Of a DNA stretch of 64,000 nucleotides, positions 1-13,153 are shown piece after piece (positions within the stretch are counted from its first letter, which is position 1; every line of letters begins with the position of its first letter). Source of the stretch: Portulaca oleracea (lineage: Eukaryota; Streptophyta; Magnoliopsida; Caryophyllales; Portulacaceae); NCBI GenBank assembly GCA_029582165.1, contig CM055868.1:24582891-24646890 (forward strand), given 5' to 3'. The position numbers were made by a program, and so were the translations under genes. The notes below the pieces were generated by a model. The model made no database searches. It saw nothing but the letters and a program-made list of their open reading frames with translations, and was not told the origin of the DNA.

Positions 1-3000
1 ATGGAATGTGAGGGGTCTCAATGACCCTAGAAAGTAAGAGGATGTGCTGCTCTTCTTGCGCGATATACAACCAACTGTGGTGTGCTTGCTAGAAACCAAG
101 GTGAAACCTCAAAATGAATCAATCCTTTCTCAAGGTATGTTCAAATCATGGTCTTCAATCAGTAATTTTAATAATCACTTAGGTGGTAGAATTTTTATTG
201 CCTGGCGCCAAAGCAATGTGCAAGTGCAGATGATTAGGGCAGATGCCCAGTTTATCCATTGTCAGATTCATGATTTCAGAAGAAACAACAAAGTTTTATA
301 CACCTTTGTCTATGGCTTTAATCGAATGGAGGAAAGATTAAGTCTTTGGGAAAATCTAAGCATAATATCTGATAGTGTTGATGGAGCTTGGTGCGTTTTG
401 GGAGATTTCAACTCAATTCTGCACGAAGAAGACAGAATTAATGGCACTCCTGTGCAAAATTTTGAAACCCAAGATTTTCAGGAGTGTATTGATCACTGCC
501 AGCTCACAGAACTAAACTGTCAAGGTGCACTTCACACATGGTCCAATGGGCATGTTCATTCCAAGATTGATCGGAATTTTCCACAATGCAGATTGGCTAA
601 TTGATACGGATTTGGTAACTGGCTCATATCTTCCTCAAAGCCTTTCTGATCATAAACCTATTCTAATGGAGTTTATGGAAGGTCCAAAAGTGCAAACCTG
701 TTTCAGATTTTGTGACATGTGGGTAACAGATCCAAGCTTTGATGGCATTATTGAGACTGCTTTGCATACTGTCAGACATGGCTCTCCAATGCATGCTCTT
801 TATCATTTGCAAAAATCACTTAAACCTGCTCTCAAAGCCCTAAACAAGAGCAAATATGCTGACATTCATCAACAATGCAAGGAAGCTAGGGAAAATCTCC
901 TGAATATCCAAAATTCCCTTACAACAAGCCTAAACTGTCAGCAACTCCAAAGGGATGAGAATGAAGCAAAAGAACATTACAGAAGCATCCTAAAATCCGC
1001 ACATCAGCTCATCTCACAGCAAAGCAAAATCAACACAAGCGCCTATGGTGATACTTGCTCTGCTTTCTTTTTCAGCAAGATGAAGAGGAGGAAAAACAAT
1101 ACAATTGTACACTCTCTCTCAAATCAGAATGGTCAAACTCTTTCTGGTTTTCAAACTGTGGGTGATCACCTTGCCGAATATTTTCAAACTCTCCTGGGTG
1201 AGAGACCAGTCTGCTCACAGCGCATTGATCAAACATTATTCAACAAGGTCCTTCCTTGACCTATCATCAGCAGATCCGGTTGTGCATGCTTTTCAGTAAG
1301 AGAGATATCAAAGAAGCTCTTTTCTCGATCCCGAATATTAAGTCCCCAGGTCCTCATGGTTTTTCAAGTGGTTTTTATAAACATGCTTGGCCCAGCTGGA
1401 AGACTTATTCTGTGCGGCTATTTTGGAATTCTTTGAGACAGGCCGGATGCTACCCGCCCTGAACTCTACAATTCTTGCTCTCATTCCCAAGACAGACAAC
1501 CCTGTTACGGCAGCTGACTTCCGGCCTATCTCTTGCTGCAACACAATTTACAAGACAACTTCAAAACTGATTGCATCAAGATTAAAGGCAGTCCTTCCTC
1601 ATCTAATCAATGAAAGTCAAACGGCTTTCATTCCTGGAAGAGAACTTCTTCATAATGTCCTAATGTGCCATGAACTTTCCCGAGGATTTCGCAGGAAAGT
1701 GACCAATTCAAAATGCATTTTCAAAATTGATCTTCGAAAGGCCTTTGACAGTATAAAATGGGGATTTATCCACGAAATCCTACAGGGTTATAAATTCTTC
1801 CCTCCACAATTTGTTGAGTGGATCATGAGCTGCATCTCCACCACCTCTTACACAGTTCAGATCAATGGAGGCACACATTGCTATTGCAAAGGGACCTAAG
1901 GCCTACGACAGGGGGATTCGATATCCCCGCTCATCTTTGTCCTTACCATGGAATATCTCTCAAGGAGTCTGTCTACAATAGCTACAGACGCAGGATTCAA
2001 TTTCTTCCCACGATGTAAGAAATTAAACATTACACATCTAATATTTGCGGATGATTTGATGATTTTCTCAGCTGCAGATCCGTATAGTGTTCAAAAAATC
2101 GTCAACACTCTGGATCATTTCTCTCAATTTTCCGGTCTTAGCGCAAATGCAAACAAATCAAAGGTCATGATCAGTGGTACATCACAATCCATTAAAGATC
2201 AGATACTACATCTTACAGGGTTTGAGGAGGGAGACCTCCCGTTCTACTATCTAGGAATACCGATTACTGATGGTCGGTTAAGCAAGCTGGACTGTCAAAA
2301 ATTAGTTGACAAAATCACCATGAGGATCAAATCTTGGAGAACTGCAAATATTTCGTATGCTGGACGGGTGATGCTCATCAATACAGTTATCATGGGCGCT
2401 TTTTCCTACTGGGCCACTATTTTGATCATCCCACAATATGTCATTGATCAGATCACAAGGATCTGCCGCAATTTTCTTTGGGGAGCTAATATCCATTACT
2501 CAAAGACCCCCCTATTAGCTGGGCAACAATCTGCAAGCCAAAATCATGTGGCGGTCTTGGCATAAAAAACCTGAAGATCTGGAACGCTTCCTTGATTGCC
2601 AAGCAAATTATGACAATCGCCGAACAAAAAGAAAGTCTCTGGATCAAATGGATTCACGAAAGATACATCAAAAGGCGAAATTGGTGGACTTACCAACCGA
2701 AGGGGGATACGTGTTGGTATTTCAAAAAACTATGTGAGGTAAAGGAGCATCTTACAGAGGCAAATGTCCCCAAAAATCATTACAAAGCTCTTGATAAAAG
2801 CAGTGTAAAATGGCCATGGGCAAGGATAGTTTGGAACAAGCACAATACGCCAAGACACTCCTTTTGTGCATGGATGACACTTCATGGGAGACTCCAAGTG
2901 AAAACCAGGCTGCACAACACCACCATTCAGCCTAGTTGTCCAATGTGTAGTAATCATGAAGAGACAATAGAACATCTTATGTATGACTGCACATATGCCC

Positions 3001-3380
3001 AACAGACCAGAGACCAGCTGAACAAGTGGATCAAACTCCCACACGCAACAAGCTGGGAACAATGGGGAAGAAAATTGCTGAATCTTAAGAGCAATACAAT
3101 TCAAAAGCAGATTATCTTTGCCATCTTTGCATCTTACATATACAACATTTGGCAAGCGAGGAATGCAATAGCTTTCAAGAATGTCAGGAAGGATCCGATA
3201 AATGTTTTTCAAATTATTAAGCATCATCTTAGGGATAGAACGCTCTTTCTTACTAAGAACTCTGGAAAGTGTTCAATATACATAGATATGTTGTGCAATT
3301 AGGTTTGTAAATTGGCTCTTTTTGCAATATTTGAATATATATCACCTTTTTTCAAAAAAAATAAAAATATATATATATGG
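1..3380 (+). mobile_element. LINE (L1-type), 5' end outside window, decayed
   Basis: Non-LTR retrotransposon lying in the SEC6 intron upstream of the first visible exon, in the same orientation as the gene. It enters the window inside the endonuclease domain, runs through reverse transcriptase and the C-terminal zinc-binding region, and ends in an A-rich stretch near 3354-3380. Target-site duplications cannot be checked because the 5' end is not in view. The A/T-rich tail overlaps a short TA repeat, so the 3' end is approximate. Confidence 0.9.
2..3301 (+). pseudogene. LINE ORF2 polyprotein (endonuclease, reverse transcriptase, zf-RVT), broken
   Basis: This would copy LINE RNA into target DNA by target-primed reverse transcription. 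Endonuclease motifs are WNVRGLNDPRK at 2-34, VLGDFNSI near 400 and SDHKPI near 645. The RT domain shows LALIPKT, DFRPISCCN and QTAFIPGREL near 1470-1650, DLRKAFDSIKW near 1730, GLRQGDSISPLIF near 1900 and the catalytic box FADDLMIF near 2047. The C terminus has CPMCSNHEETIEHLMYDC near 2938, the zf-RVT signature. The frame is broken by a stop at 35-37, a stop at 1897-1899 and frame changes near 560-600, 1256-1300, 1390 and 2513, so no protein is made. Confidence 0.9.
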
Positions 3381-3384
3381 AAGG

Positions 3385-3665
3385 AAACCCAAGAAGAAGA
3401 AGGCCTTAGTTCTTCCTCATGTGATTTTTTGGGTTATTTGCAAGGAAAGGAACCGAAGGACTTTTGAAGGGGTTGAAATTCCTCTTCAGAGATTGAAAGA
3501 CAATTTTGTCAGTATCTCCTTTTTGGTTAATGGGAAGTTTAGGTCTTCCTTTTTTTGGTGTGTTAGATTTTGTGGACAGTTCGAGTTTTGGCTGTACATA
3601 ACTTTGTATGGTGCTAGTTGCACATCGGTTCTTTATTTCTATTATTAATATATATCTTTTTCCTA
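3385..3665 (+). mobile_element. LINE 3'-end fragment, + orientation
   Basis: A second, strongly 5'-truncated LINE lies directly downstream of the first. It reads [20 protein letters not shown] and LQRLKDNFVSISF, the usual last segment of plant LINE ORF2 proteins, and ends with a T-rich 3' UTR close to TATTATTAATATATATC. Its sequence matches, in reverse complement, the LINE piece at 10045-10330, so both come from one family. Confidence 0.75.
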
Positions 3666-4709
3666 TAACAAATAATAGAAGTACATAAAAATAGCCAACA
3701 ATAAACTGTAATATTAGAGAAGGTAGGAAATGAAACATAGGAGTCACTAGTTTATGTTCGCTCAATGGCCCAAAGTGTTGCTTCTTTTTTCTGCTGTTCT
3801 GAATGATTTTGGTGCCTCCTGCTTTTGTCATCCCCCCCGTTTAAGTGCTTCATACCTCCCGAAGCATTTTGGAGATGTTTGGTGTCCATTGATGGTAACT
3901 TATTTCTTCTACTGAAAATAAAGCTGAAGTTCTAGTGTTCAACATCAATCTTTGTCCTGCAAATCTCTCGGAAATCTATCGATCCTATCCCTTTGCTTCA
4001 TGCTGGGCTTCTCGCAAAGAACTGCATAGAACTATTCTAATGCCTTTCACCTCATTTTGCTTTGTTTGTGTTTCTGGACTGCATAATCTTCCCTTCTGAT
4101 ATGCCAATTTGTTGAATGGGAGTTCAAATGGACTGCATAATGTTTCAGGGTCAGGAGCAGAACTTTGAATCATACAAGTCAAACATTTTCGCTAAACATT
4201 GAATCAAGGCAAAAATTATAAACACCCCCCCCCCCCAAAAAAAAAAAAAGACCAAAGTGTAAAGTGCTATCTCGTCCAATATGCATTGTTTGTTTATAAC
4301 ATTCATTTTTTAGTCCCATTATATGTCTTAAGTTATCTTTTCGAAGGGCTTATTAATATTTCACTAAAAATTTACTTGCAATTTAAATCAGTCTCTCTAT
4401 ATGCAATGATGCTTGTAGGTGTAACACTGCCTATATTAGAACCTCTCCAAACCCTGTGAATGTGGGACTCTTGATGGGAGTTGTTGGAAAAAACTACTTG
4501 CACAATATAAACTGCATTTTCATGCTTATTTTTGTTGAATTCAAAAATGTTTGGCTGCCATGACGGGACGGAGGTAGCATTCGGATACTCTTATCTCTGT
4601 TACTCCAACTTGGCACTTGCCGCTGTACCTTGTCGACATGACACGACCTGGATACTACACAGGATATTGGTATAAAATAAATATTAATTTATTAATTTCA
4701 CTTGTGGTC

Positions 4710-4710
<1 letters not shown>

Positions 4711-4742
<32 letters not shown>
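4711..4742. repeat. (GA)n microsatellite
   Basis: About 16 uninterrupted GA units inside the upstream SEC6 intron. Confidence 0.97.
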
Positions 4743-4745
<3 letters not shown>

Positions 4746-5019
4746 TGTTAACCATGGAGAGGAGTTAAAGGAGGGAAGAGGTAGAAGGAGAGGAAGCGAG
4801 GAATGAGTCTGGGAAATTAATGTCTATGTGGCTTTGCTAAACCAATAAAGAGCTGTACAACTTTTAATATTCTTTTGACAGATGTTATTTTTATGGTACA
4901 AAATAAATGCTGATTTATTGATTTCACTTGAGGTCCAGTTATATACCCTAATTTTACTTAAATGATGATAGTAATCATATTTTTTGAAAACATTTTTTTT
5001 CTCTGATAACTATGGGTAG

Positions 5020-5101
5020 TTTTATTTTAATAAATCAATGAAGGATCTGGAAAAGAAATAGTTTTATTTTAATGAATCAATGAAGGATCTGGAAATGAAA
5101 T
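5020..5101. repeat. 41-bp tandem duplication
   Basis: Two adjacent copies (5020-5060 and 5061-5101) of a unit containing AATCAATGAAGGATCTGG, differing at about two positions. A recent local duplication in intron sequence. Confidence 0.9.
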
Positions 5102-5891
5102 AGCCATGTCCCAATATCAGTATTCAATTTTTAGGACAATGTCCTAGTGTCCTACATTTATTTCCAAGGAAGGTCCAACTCATGGATAGGCGTCCGTGTT
5201 TGGCACCCATACCCGATTCCAAGTAACATAGACTTGTTGATGTTTTACGCGGTAGCGATGGAGTGATACATGACTGTAACAACATGATAATTCTGATATT
5301 AAGTCTGCCCATTCAATTCTGAGATGGAAAGGTCTGCTTATCTGTGATGCTAGGTTCTGATTCATCAAGCTTCTAAACATAAGAGTCTGAGATCCTGGTT
5401 TTTGTATCTTCAGTTTATGTCTGAAGCAGTCCATGTAACTTAACATAAAACATTCTTGTGGAATTGTGTTAAATATGTTTTTTTTTTGAAAATGTTATTT
5501 GAACCTATCATTTCACTTAAACTAGCCATATTGGATGCTTGATATTCAAACATGCACACGAATTCTTGACCCTTAATTTTAGACTGAAAACATGTTTTCA
5601 AAGATAGCTGTAAACAACCCTGTAAGTGTGTAGAGACCGCGAGGTAACAGTGAGTTTGAGTGCCACTGTTCTTAGGGAGAGTGTATGTTGCAAGTTCCAG
5701 AATCAGTTGTTTGTTTTGACAGATTGCTCAAGTATACGGTTTCTAGTTTCCCAACAATCAAGCTGTTCATCCATTTCTTCCTTTCTAAAATAGTAAATCC
5801 CCTTGTTATGTAAATTTTATTGGACTTTCTCCATAGCTTGGCATTATATATTTTGCTTTACTATTTATGTCACTTGGAATTGCCTCTGTAG

Positions 5892-6003
5892 GGTTGTTGA
5901 AATGCAAGAGATCCTTGACCAGCAGTTAGCTGAGGAAGCCGCTGAGGCGGAGGGAGATGGAGCTTTGGCGTCGATCGGACATGCTCGCCGAACGACCAAG
6001 TCG
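5892..6003 (+). CDS. SEC6: SEC6 exon a (first in window)
   Basis: Begins after CTGTAG; the first G completes an Arg codon. It encodes [20 protein letters not shown] and a variable basic tail ending TTKS. The consensus-like donor GTAACT at 6004 leaves phase 0, which does not match the best acceptor of the next exon. A weaker donor at 6000 (GTCGGT) would match it. Confidence 0.88.
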
Positions 6004-9000
6004 GTAACTTCTAGCCTTGTTTTTTTTTTTCTTTTTGGGTGAGTAGGAATGGCTGTGCTAACCTTGTGTCCGCTTTTGTGTATAATTTTCTTTTCTATGT
6101 TCCTGTCTTGAAGTTGAAGAACTCTCATTCTTTGTGCCAATTTTTATCTCTGTGCAGAACCGTTTGCTTTAATGAGATTATTGATTTTTCATGGAATGCT
6201 CTTTTCATGGTGTGTTGTCTATCCATGTTGAGTAACCCTTAAAGTTAGGAAGTATTATTTTGTTCAAGATTGTCGTGCTTGATTGGATGATTCAGTACCA
6301 AATTTGTTCCAGTAGTGTATGGTTGTATACTTTTCGGCTTAGTACTTGGGGTTATTCCTCAAGAAGATTACCCTCTCATGTCTCAGGTTCTAGGATAAAC
6401 TAAAACAAAAAAACCATGATTGCAATTCCAATAGAGCTAGCCTAGGGTTGGGGAGTGGACCAATGTTAGGCTAACTTATTAGAGTTACATACCTACCTCC
6501 CAAGTCTACACGCATGCCTAGGAGTGGTCAGTTGTCCTAAATAGGCACGATCAGACCATCTTTCAAGGGTCGAGGGCTAATCTAGCTGTCTTCGCCGCCT
6601 ACATTTGCATGGTTAAACACATTTGTATATTAGCAAATGTGAAACCTAAGATGTATTGTATTTATTTTTGTGGTATATCCTAATCATACTCTTTAATCGC
6701 AATAGCACAAAGCCGAACCTCTTAATGCAGCCTCATGTCCAAAAGATAAGAGTTAATGTTCTTTCTGGGAGTTAAACGAGCAATTGGTGAACATGGAGGG
6801 ACCCATAAGAATATATGGTGAATGTACACTGAAATCCCTAATTTAAGCACAAACTAGGTCAAATAGGTGCAGTACAAAGTACTCGAGGCATAATAGAGTC
6901 TAATTCCTATCCAAATGAGTTCTTAGCCATTAACCATATTGACGATCAACCACAAGCATCAACAAAAATAGTGATGTCCATGGATTCAAAATGGGGATTT
7001 AGTCCTGGCATGGCAAACTTGCTCTATAGTGGCAGTCAAATTCCATGTCATGAATACTACAGGGTGAAGTTGGGGTTTATAGTGCACTTTCATTTGGAGG
7101 AATTATGGCATTTGTGCAATCAGGATTTCCCATGTACTATGGTCTAATGTTTGATATCTGAATGTGGTGTATATTGTCTTTATATTGTGTGTTAGTGCAC
7201 TTTCTTTAGGAGCAGTCACTGTAGAGAATTGTGCTGTAAAGACAAATGTTGTTGTGATTATTTCTCTAATGCAATCTTTTGATTTATATTAAAAAAATGT
7301 TTAATGTTTTCAGGGATGGCAAGAAAAATGGTGGGGGAAAGGATACTGTTCAGAAGAAGTCGAAGGTTCAGGGAAAAGGCTATAAGGATAAATGCTACGA
7401 AGTAATAAGAAAGGCTGTTGAGGAGCGGTTCAACAAGCTTCTTACTGAGGTTGGTTCTTGCATGATTTTGCTAACAATAGGTGTCTAATTTCTGTCAGTT
7501 GGTTGTGATGTGACTGCATGAGAAAAGAGCATGCTTCCTAATGAAGAAGTGCTTGTAATGAACGTCAGCCCTCCATTCCCTTTATGTGTGAGTTGTAAGT
7601 GAATTACCATCATCTTTCCTTTGCAGATCCTGGTTAGTTAATGTAAACCTTCAACTTCCCAATTAGGGACGAGTTGCTTAATTTGAAATGAGGATACCGT
7701 AGGATAGTGTTGTTATATCTCTCACTGTAAGCACAAATGTCTGGCTTGTGTGTGGCACTGGGATGCTGCCATGTGGTGTTTTTTTCATGGTAATATGACT
7801 CTCTAGTGAGGCTTTTATCTCTCAGCAATTGCCACTTCTCCCCTCTGTGCACCCTAGTCTGGTTTCTCTTGCTTTGGGTCTTTATGGAATGATTTATGAG
7901 ACTTTTGGATGTTAATATACTGGCCTTTGGGTGTATTGGACTGTAATATACCAACCTTTAAAGTTGGACACAGGTATACCAACCTTATGGACCTATTTAT
8001 CGCTAAATGCTAATGTACTATCCTTTGTTGATGATCAGTAAAATTGGACGTTGGTATACCACCACTTAACATGGCTACAATACATAACCAAATAAATAGG
8101 TCCAAAGGTCTGTATACTAGTGTCCAATTTTAAAGGTTGGTATATTACAGTCCAGTACCTCCAAAGATCGATATATTTGCGTCCAAAATCCATGATTGCG
8201 TGGTCCATGCTTCAGTACACCCAAAGGTCAATATATTAGCATCCAATATATTTTGGTGATTGGTACCATGTTCAGCTCATTGTCATGTATTGTCTATGAT
8301 TTGGAATAAATTTGATATGGAATGGTAGAAAAGAAAAACCTACTGTTCTGTGAAAGGGTTGGCTGGCTAGTTTCAAATTTTCTTTCTTTCTTTTTCTTTT
8401 TTTTTTTTTGAAAATTGTGTAATATCTCTTTACTAGGGAGGCCAATGTGCTACATAAGGGAAAAGAACAGGTGTGAAGATACTGATGTTCTAATATGCAT
8501 CTTCAAAGGTCTGAAGTTGTTTCCTTCTATGTAGCATGGATGTTTGCTTTTTTTTTTTAAATTTTTTTTGAGGCCGATAAACCAGTTCTTGCTATGTATG
8601 TTTAAAGTAAAGCTGAGGGATTTTTGCTCTTCTCCTTTTGTAAGATACTACCTGTGCTGCTGATCATTGATTAATATGTATATATATGCATTGTATTTTT
8701 CTTAATCTTAACATGAGTAGTTTTCTGCACCTAAATACAAAATTTTGTCATCCTAAAAACAGGAAGTCTTAAGGAAGTAAAGAAATGCTTGCTTGCTCTT
8801 TGCAGCTTCTATTTAAGTAGAGATGGGGGCTTGAGTGCAATTAATTGTTGTGATCATTGATAATGGAATGCAATTGATGCTGACTGAAGCAATAGAAATA
8901 TCAATATGAAGATTTACAATATGAGGTGTTATGCTAATTAAAACTAGATTAGATGTACAAAGTTTCACCGTTTGGCTGTGTTTGAATTTCTTTCATAAGG

Positions 9001-12000
9001 ATGTAAATACGTTGTTGGCATAGAGACACGGCCTACAGCTTACAAAGGATAAGCAATGTATTCTTGTTAAAGGGTTTTGCCATTTGGTGATGGAAGGAAA
9101 GAAGTTGATGGATTTTCTAGGACAAAACTTTGTCCCTTAATGATTTCAAGCTCTACCTTTTGAGGATGTTCTATGGTTGGAGTCTGGTGCTTAAGGGTGA
9201 CCCTTATTGTTGAGGGCTTGAGTGTTTTTATACTTGCCCCTTTTGTAAAGGGTGACATCTCCTTGGTGTCTTTGCAATATATCTTTCAATTAGTTATGGA
9301 AAGAAGTGGTCCCCAGCATCACCAACCCCCCCAATCTCACAGACACAAAAGGGGGAGGATATTAAAGGAAATGAGGCAGGGGAGATGATTGAAGGTGAAG
9401 TTCTGAGAGACATGCCCTCATCATTTTGTTATTTCTATTCTTGTTTATTCAATTGACTGTACTCTGCTCAGCAATTTCACATCTTGTTTACTCCGCTCTT
9501 GCCCTCCATGGGGGTGTATTTCTGCTTTATTTAGCTAGTGATTATCTTTAGAGATCTTGCCAAAAATGTTACCAAGATTTTCAAAATTTTCTGAATACCA
9601 CTCAACTTTCTTTAAGGTTAACGATGCCTCTGAATTTGCTACAGCAGTACAAAAATACCAGTCAAGTTTCCAAAATAATGTCGTTCCCGAATAATGTTTT
9701 TGGAAAGTTGTGGCATTTCTACATAAAAAGGTGGTATTTTGAATATATTGGAAAGTTTGATGGAACTTTTGAACTAGATCTCATTATCTTGATGGTAAGA
9801 TTTCTTTGTGCCAACAGAGCATGGGCTTGTGTGTGTGCACACATGTCTATATTTGTTGGACAGAAGCTTTGTTTCATCTATCTGGGAGCTGATCATTTGA
9901 CATATTACAGCTGCTGAAGTGAAAATGAAAATTGGGGAGGAGTTTGTAGCAATCTACTGAGGAGTAGGTGAATTTGTTCTGAAACCCTTGGCAAATCAAA
10001 ACGTCTAGTTATAGTAATATTAAACAAAATACTGTATAAAGAATGATTTTTTTTTTTATAAGAAAAGGATATATACTAATAATAGGATTGAACGAACTGA
10101 TAGCATTTTACAAAGTTATGTACAACCAAAAAACAAACTATCCACAAAATCTACCCTATCAAAAGATGAAAAACTAAACTTCCCATTCACCCAAAAGTAG
10201 AGAGATTTCACAAGATTATCTTTCAGTCTCTGAAGAGGGATTTCAATCTCTGAAGAGGGATTTCAATTCCCTCAAAAACCCTTTAGTTCCTTTCTTTGCA
10301 GATGACCCAAAAAATCACATGTGGTATACTCAAGGCCCTTCTTCTTAGTTTTCCTGCCAAAGAAACTCTCCCAAGATAGGAGTTGACTCCTGATAGAATA
10401 GGATACAACCTAAGGAACACAAAGACAACCAAAGGCTAAAGCCCGAAGTGCCCTAGCAAAGTCACAATGAAGCAAAAGATGATTTGGATATTCAAGATCC
10501 CTCTTGCACATGCTACACCTTTTGTTCTTTTTGAAATGGGCTTGGGTGGGTCAGCAATGCTCCAGAATCCAAATAATTAGTGTTGAAGAAGGGGCCAGAG
10601 AGCATCTTTTAAGTTTTTATTGAGAAAGTGCATCCGATTGTGAATATTAGTCTTATATTAGCAAACACTTGTTTAACTTTCTGTTGTCTTTTATGTCTAT
10701 TCTTTGGTAGTGTTCATGTCCTCATGTTTAAACATCCCTCTTTAACTTCGACATCTCAGAGGTGGAGCCGTGGTTAGTAAAAGTTGAGATGCAAGATCAC
10801 CTGCACAATTAATGTCATTGTTGAACCTGAAGTATCTTTTAATGTTTATCCACTTCTAGGTAACTTTCTGACTGTTGTCTATGCATCAGCTTGTTTTTCA
10901 GGATCATCAAGCAGTTCTGGAGGAAGCACGTGCAGTACGTTTAAAATCCTTGTTTGCTGTCTTTGCATTGTGTATATGGTTGTTGCTTCAGAAGTAGGAA
11001 CTCCCTTTCCCCGTTTGGCATTATATTCCAAGTATTTGAATTAACCGCAAAAAATTCAGGATTGCAGGGAGTTCCCTACTTTCCTAGCCTAAGCTAGTTA
11101 AAACACAACTTAAACTAAATGCCATAAAATATATGAAGTGTTTCTGAAAAAAGGTAGGTGTAAGATTATGTAAAATTTGCATATGATGTGCTAAGATAGA
11201 ATACAAAGACAACTAATGCTAAATTAGTGACACTTGGCAATTGGAATCCATTTAATGGATTGTGTGTGTTAGTTTTCCTAAGCACTGTCGACAATTATTG
11301 TAATCAAAACTGTCTCCTTGGCTAGTGTGTTTTTCACTTTGCAAGTGTAAAATACTAAGATGAGAGAGTAGTCAAGGGTTCCCAATAGAAGTGTTCTGTA
11401 TATTGAATGCTCCAGACGTTAGAACTTTGATCAGAGGAATGTGAAAACTTTTAACCAATGCTATTAGAAAAATTCTGTGGCATTAAATTTTTTCACCGCA
11501 GCAGATGAAAGCTTGATGTAATGTGACTAATGCTTTAGCGTTAGTTTGACAATGCGTTGCCATGATTTGCATAAAGGTACAGAAAACTATCGTCTGGAGC
11601 ATTCAACCTTTTCTTAACTGGGGGTATTGCATTTTTTCAAATAAAAGGGCCCAGTGATAGGCTCAGTACTACTGGAAAAGTGTTGAGGTGATTGGAATGG
11701 TGATTCTGCTGGTTGTTCTGGCATAAACTTAGTTTAGGTTGGGCCATATTTATTTTAAATCAGTTTATCCTAAGCAGAGTTGACCTTTGTGTTGAGTAAT
11801 CCCTGATCATTAACCAACTATTACATCCACATCAAGTGATCGCAAATTTATTCTGCTCTTGTCCACGAAAAGTTGCATATCTTTTCTAAATTTGTTGTCT
11901 CATAGGTCTGTGTCTAGTATTCCCAAGGAGAGAACTGAGTATTGGCAATAGAGATCTAAGTCATGACTTCAAAATCTCCTTACGAAAGTTGACAACTCAA

Positions 12001-13082
12001 TCTCCTTAGGAAAGTTGGTCCCTTCCAAGCCGCAACCTTATCATAGTTGTTTTAAATTATATCAGCAAATCTTCCCAGGTACCATCTAAGAAACTGCTTG
12101 TAAAAGGAGTTCTTCGGTAAGGTCGGTTGCAACTTGCTATCTTTAGTCTTCTGTCACCTGAACCGTCCACCAAAGAAATAACTGGCTTTATTTAAAAAAT
12201 AAATAAGAGAAAAAAAGGCTGGTACAGAAGACATTTCAATAGCTCTTGCCATTTATGATATTGTGCAACTTTGTGGACCCAAAGCTGAAGTGGCTAGGGC
12301 TATGCCATTTTTTTTTCCTAGAAAGCATTTCTGAACAGTAATTGGTCCTTCTTGGATACAAAACAATACTATATACTACTTTCTACTACTGATGGCATTC
12401 AACTAGGTCATGGGCCTTGGGAGATGTGAATATATGGAGCCTTACCCCTGTTAATAGTGAGACAAACTTTGAGAGACCTCCAAAATATGTTTGTATGAAT
12501 CCATTTTTAGCAGATGAGGACAGTTGTAAAGAATAAAAGGAGTAAACTTAACACCATTTGAATGGCTGTATTTTTTCTTTCAGCAATTCAGATAGACATT
12601 TCAAGATATCACGATATAACCTACTTCCATACCTAAATAATTAATGCAAATTAAAAGATATATTATAATTATTGTAATTAACGTGAGATTAATATCTTTT
12701 TACCTTTTCTTCACCATAATTTAATAACATAATAAAAACAAAATAGACTTCAAAATACCTAAATCAATTTGTACTAATGAAAATTTTATAACATAATTAT
12801 GTTGTATTTTACTAAAATTTAAAACACAGAAATTTACTAAAATTAGAAAGATAAAGAAAATAGAATTATCATCATCATTGTTGTAATTTTTTGAATAAGC
12901 TATTAACATTTTTACATATATAAAAAAGATTTTATCCAAAGTTTTCAAAGTAGAATTAATATTAGATTAATATATACTATACGAGGTTAATGATAGGTAA
13001 ACAAATAATAAAATTTTAACACATTTTCATTTAACGAATAAATTTTGGAACCTATTCTTTAATATATACATATATAATAACG

Positions 13083-13153
<71 letters not shown>

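Larger units (their letters stand above)
3666..5891. other. Rest of upstream SEC6 intron
   Basis: No coding sequence is supported here. It holds a C9/A12 homopolymer pair near 4227-4250, a GA microsatellite at 4711-4742, and a 41-bp tandem duplication at 5020-5060 and 5061-5101. Two similar 45-nt stretches near 4664 and 4895 (containing AAATAAATATTAATTTATT-like sequence) are dispersed copies. The polypyrimidine tract and CTGTAG at 5886-5891 form the acceptor of the first visible exon. Confidence 0.6.
7450..10901. other. SEC6 intron b-c
   Basis: A 3.45-kb intron holding the fold-back element at 7903-8250, T-rich tracts near 8390 and 8550, and the antisense LINE fragment at 10045-10600. The stretches 8251-10044 and 10601-10901 show no recognisable gene. 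Confidence 0.75.

Noticed and set aside
1105..1544. Small ORFs in other frames within the LINE
   Set aside because: Frame shadows of the RT/endonuclease coding; they carry no motifs of their own.
9067..9388. Short ORFs on both strands at 9.1-9.4 kb
   Set aside because: No homology recognised and they lie inside a SEC6 intron without splice signals linking them to anything.
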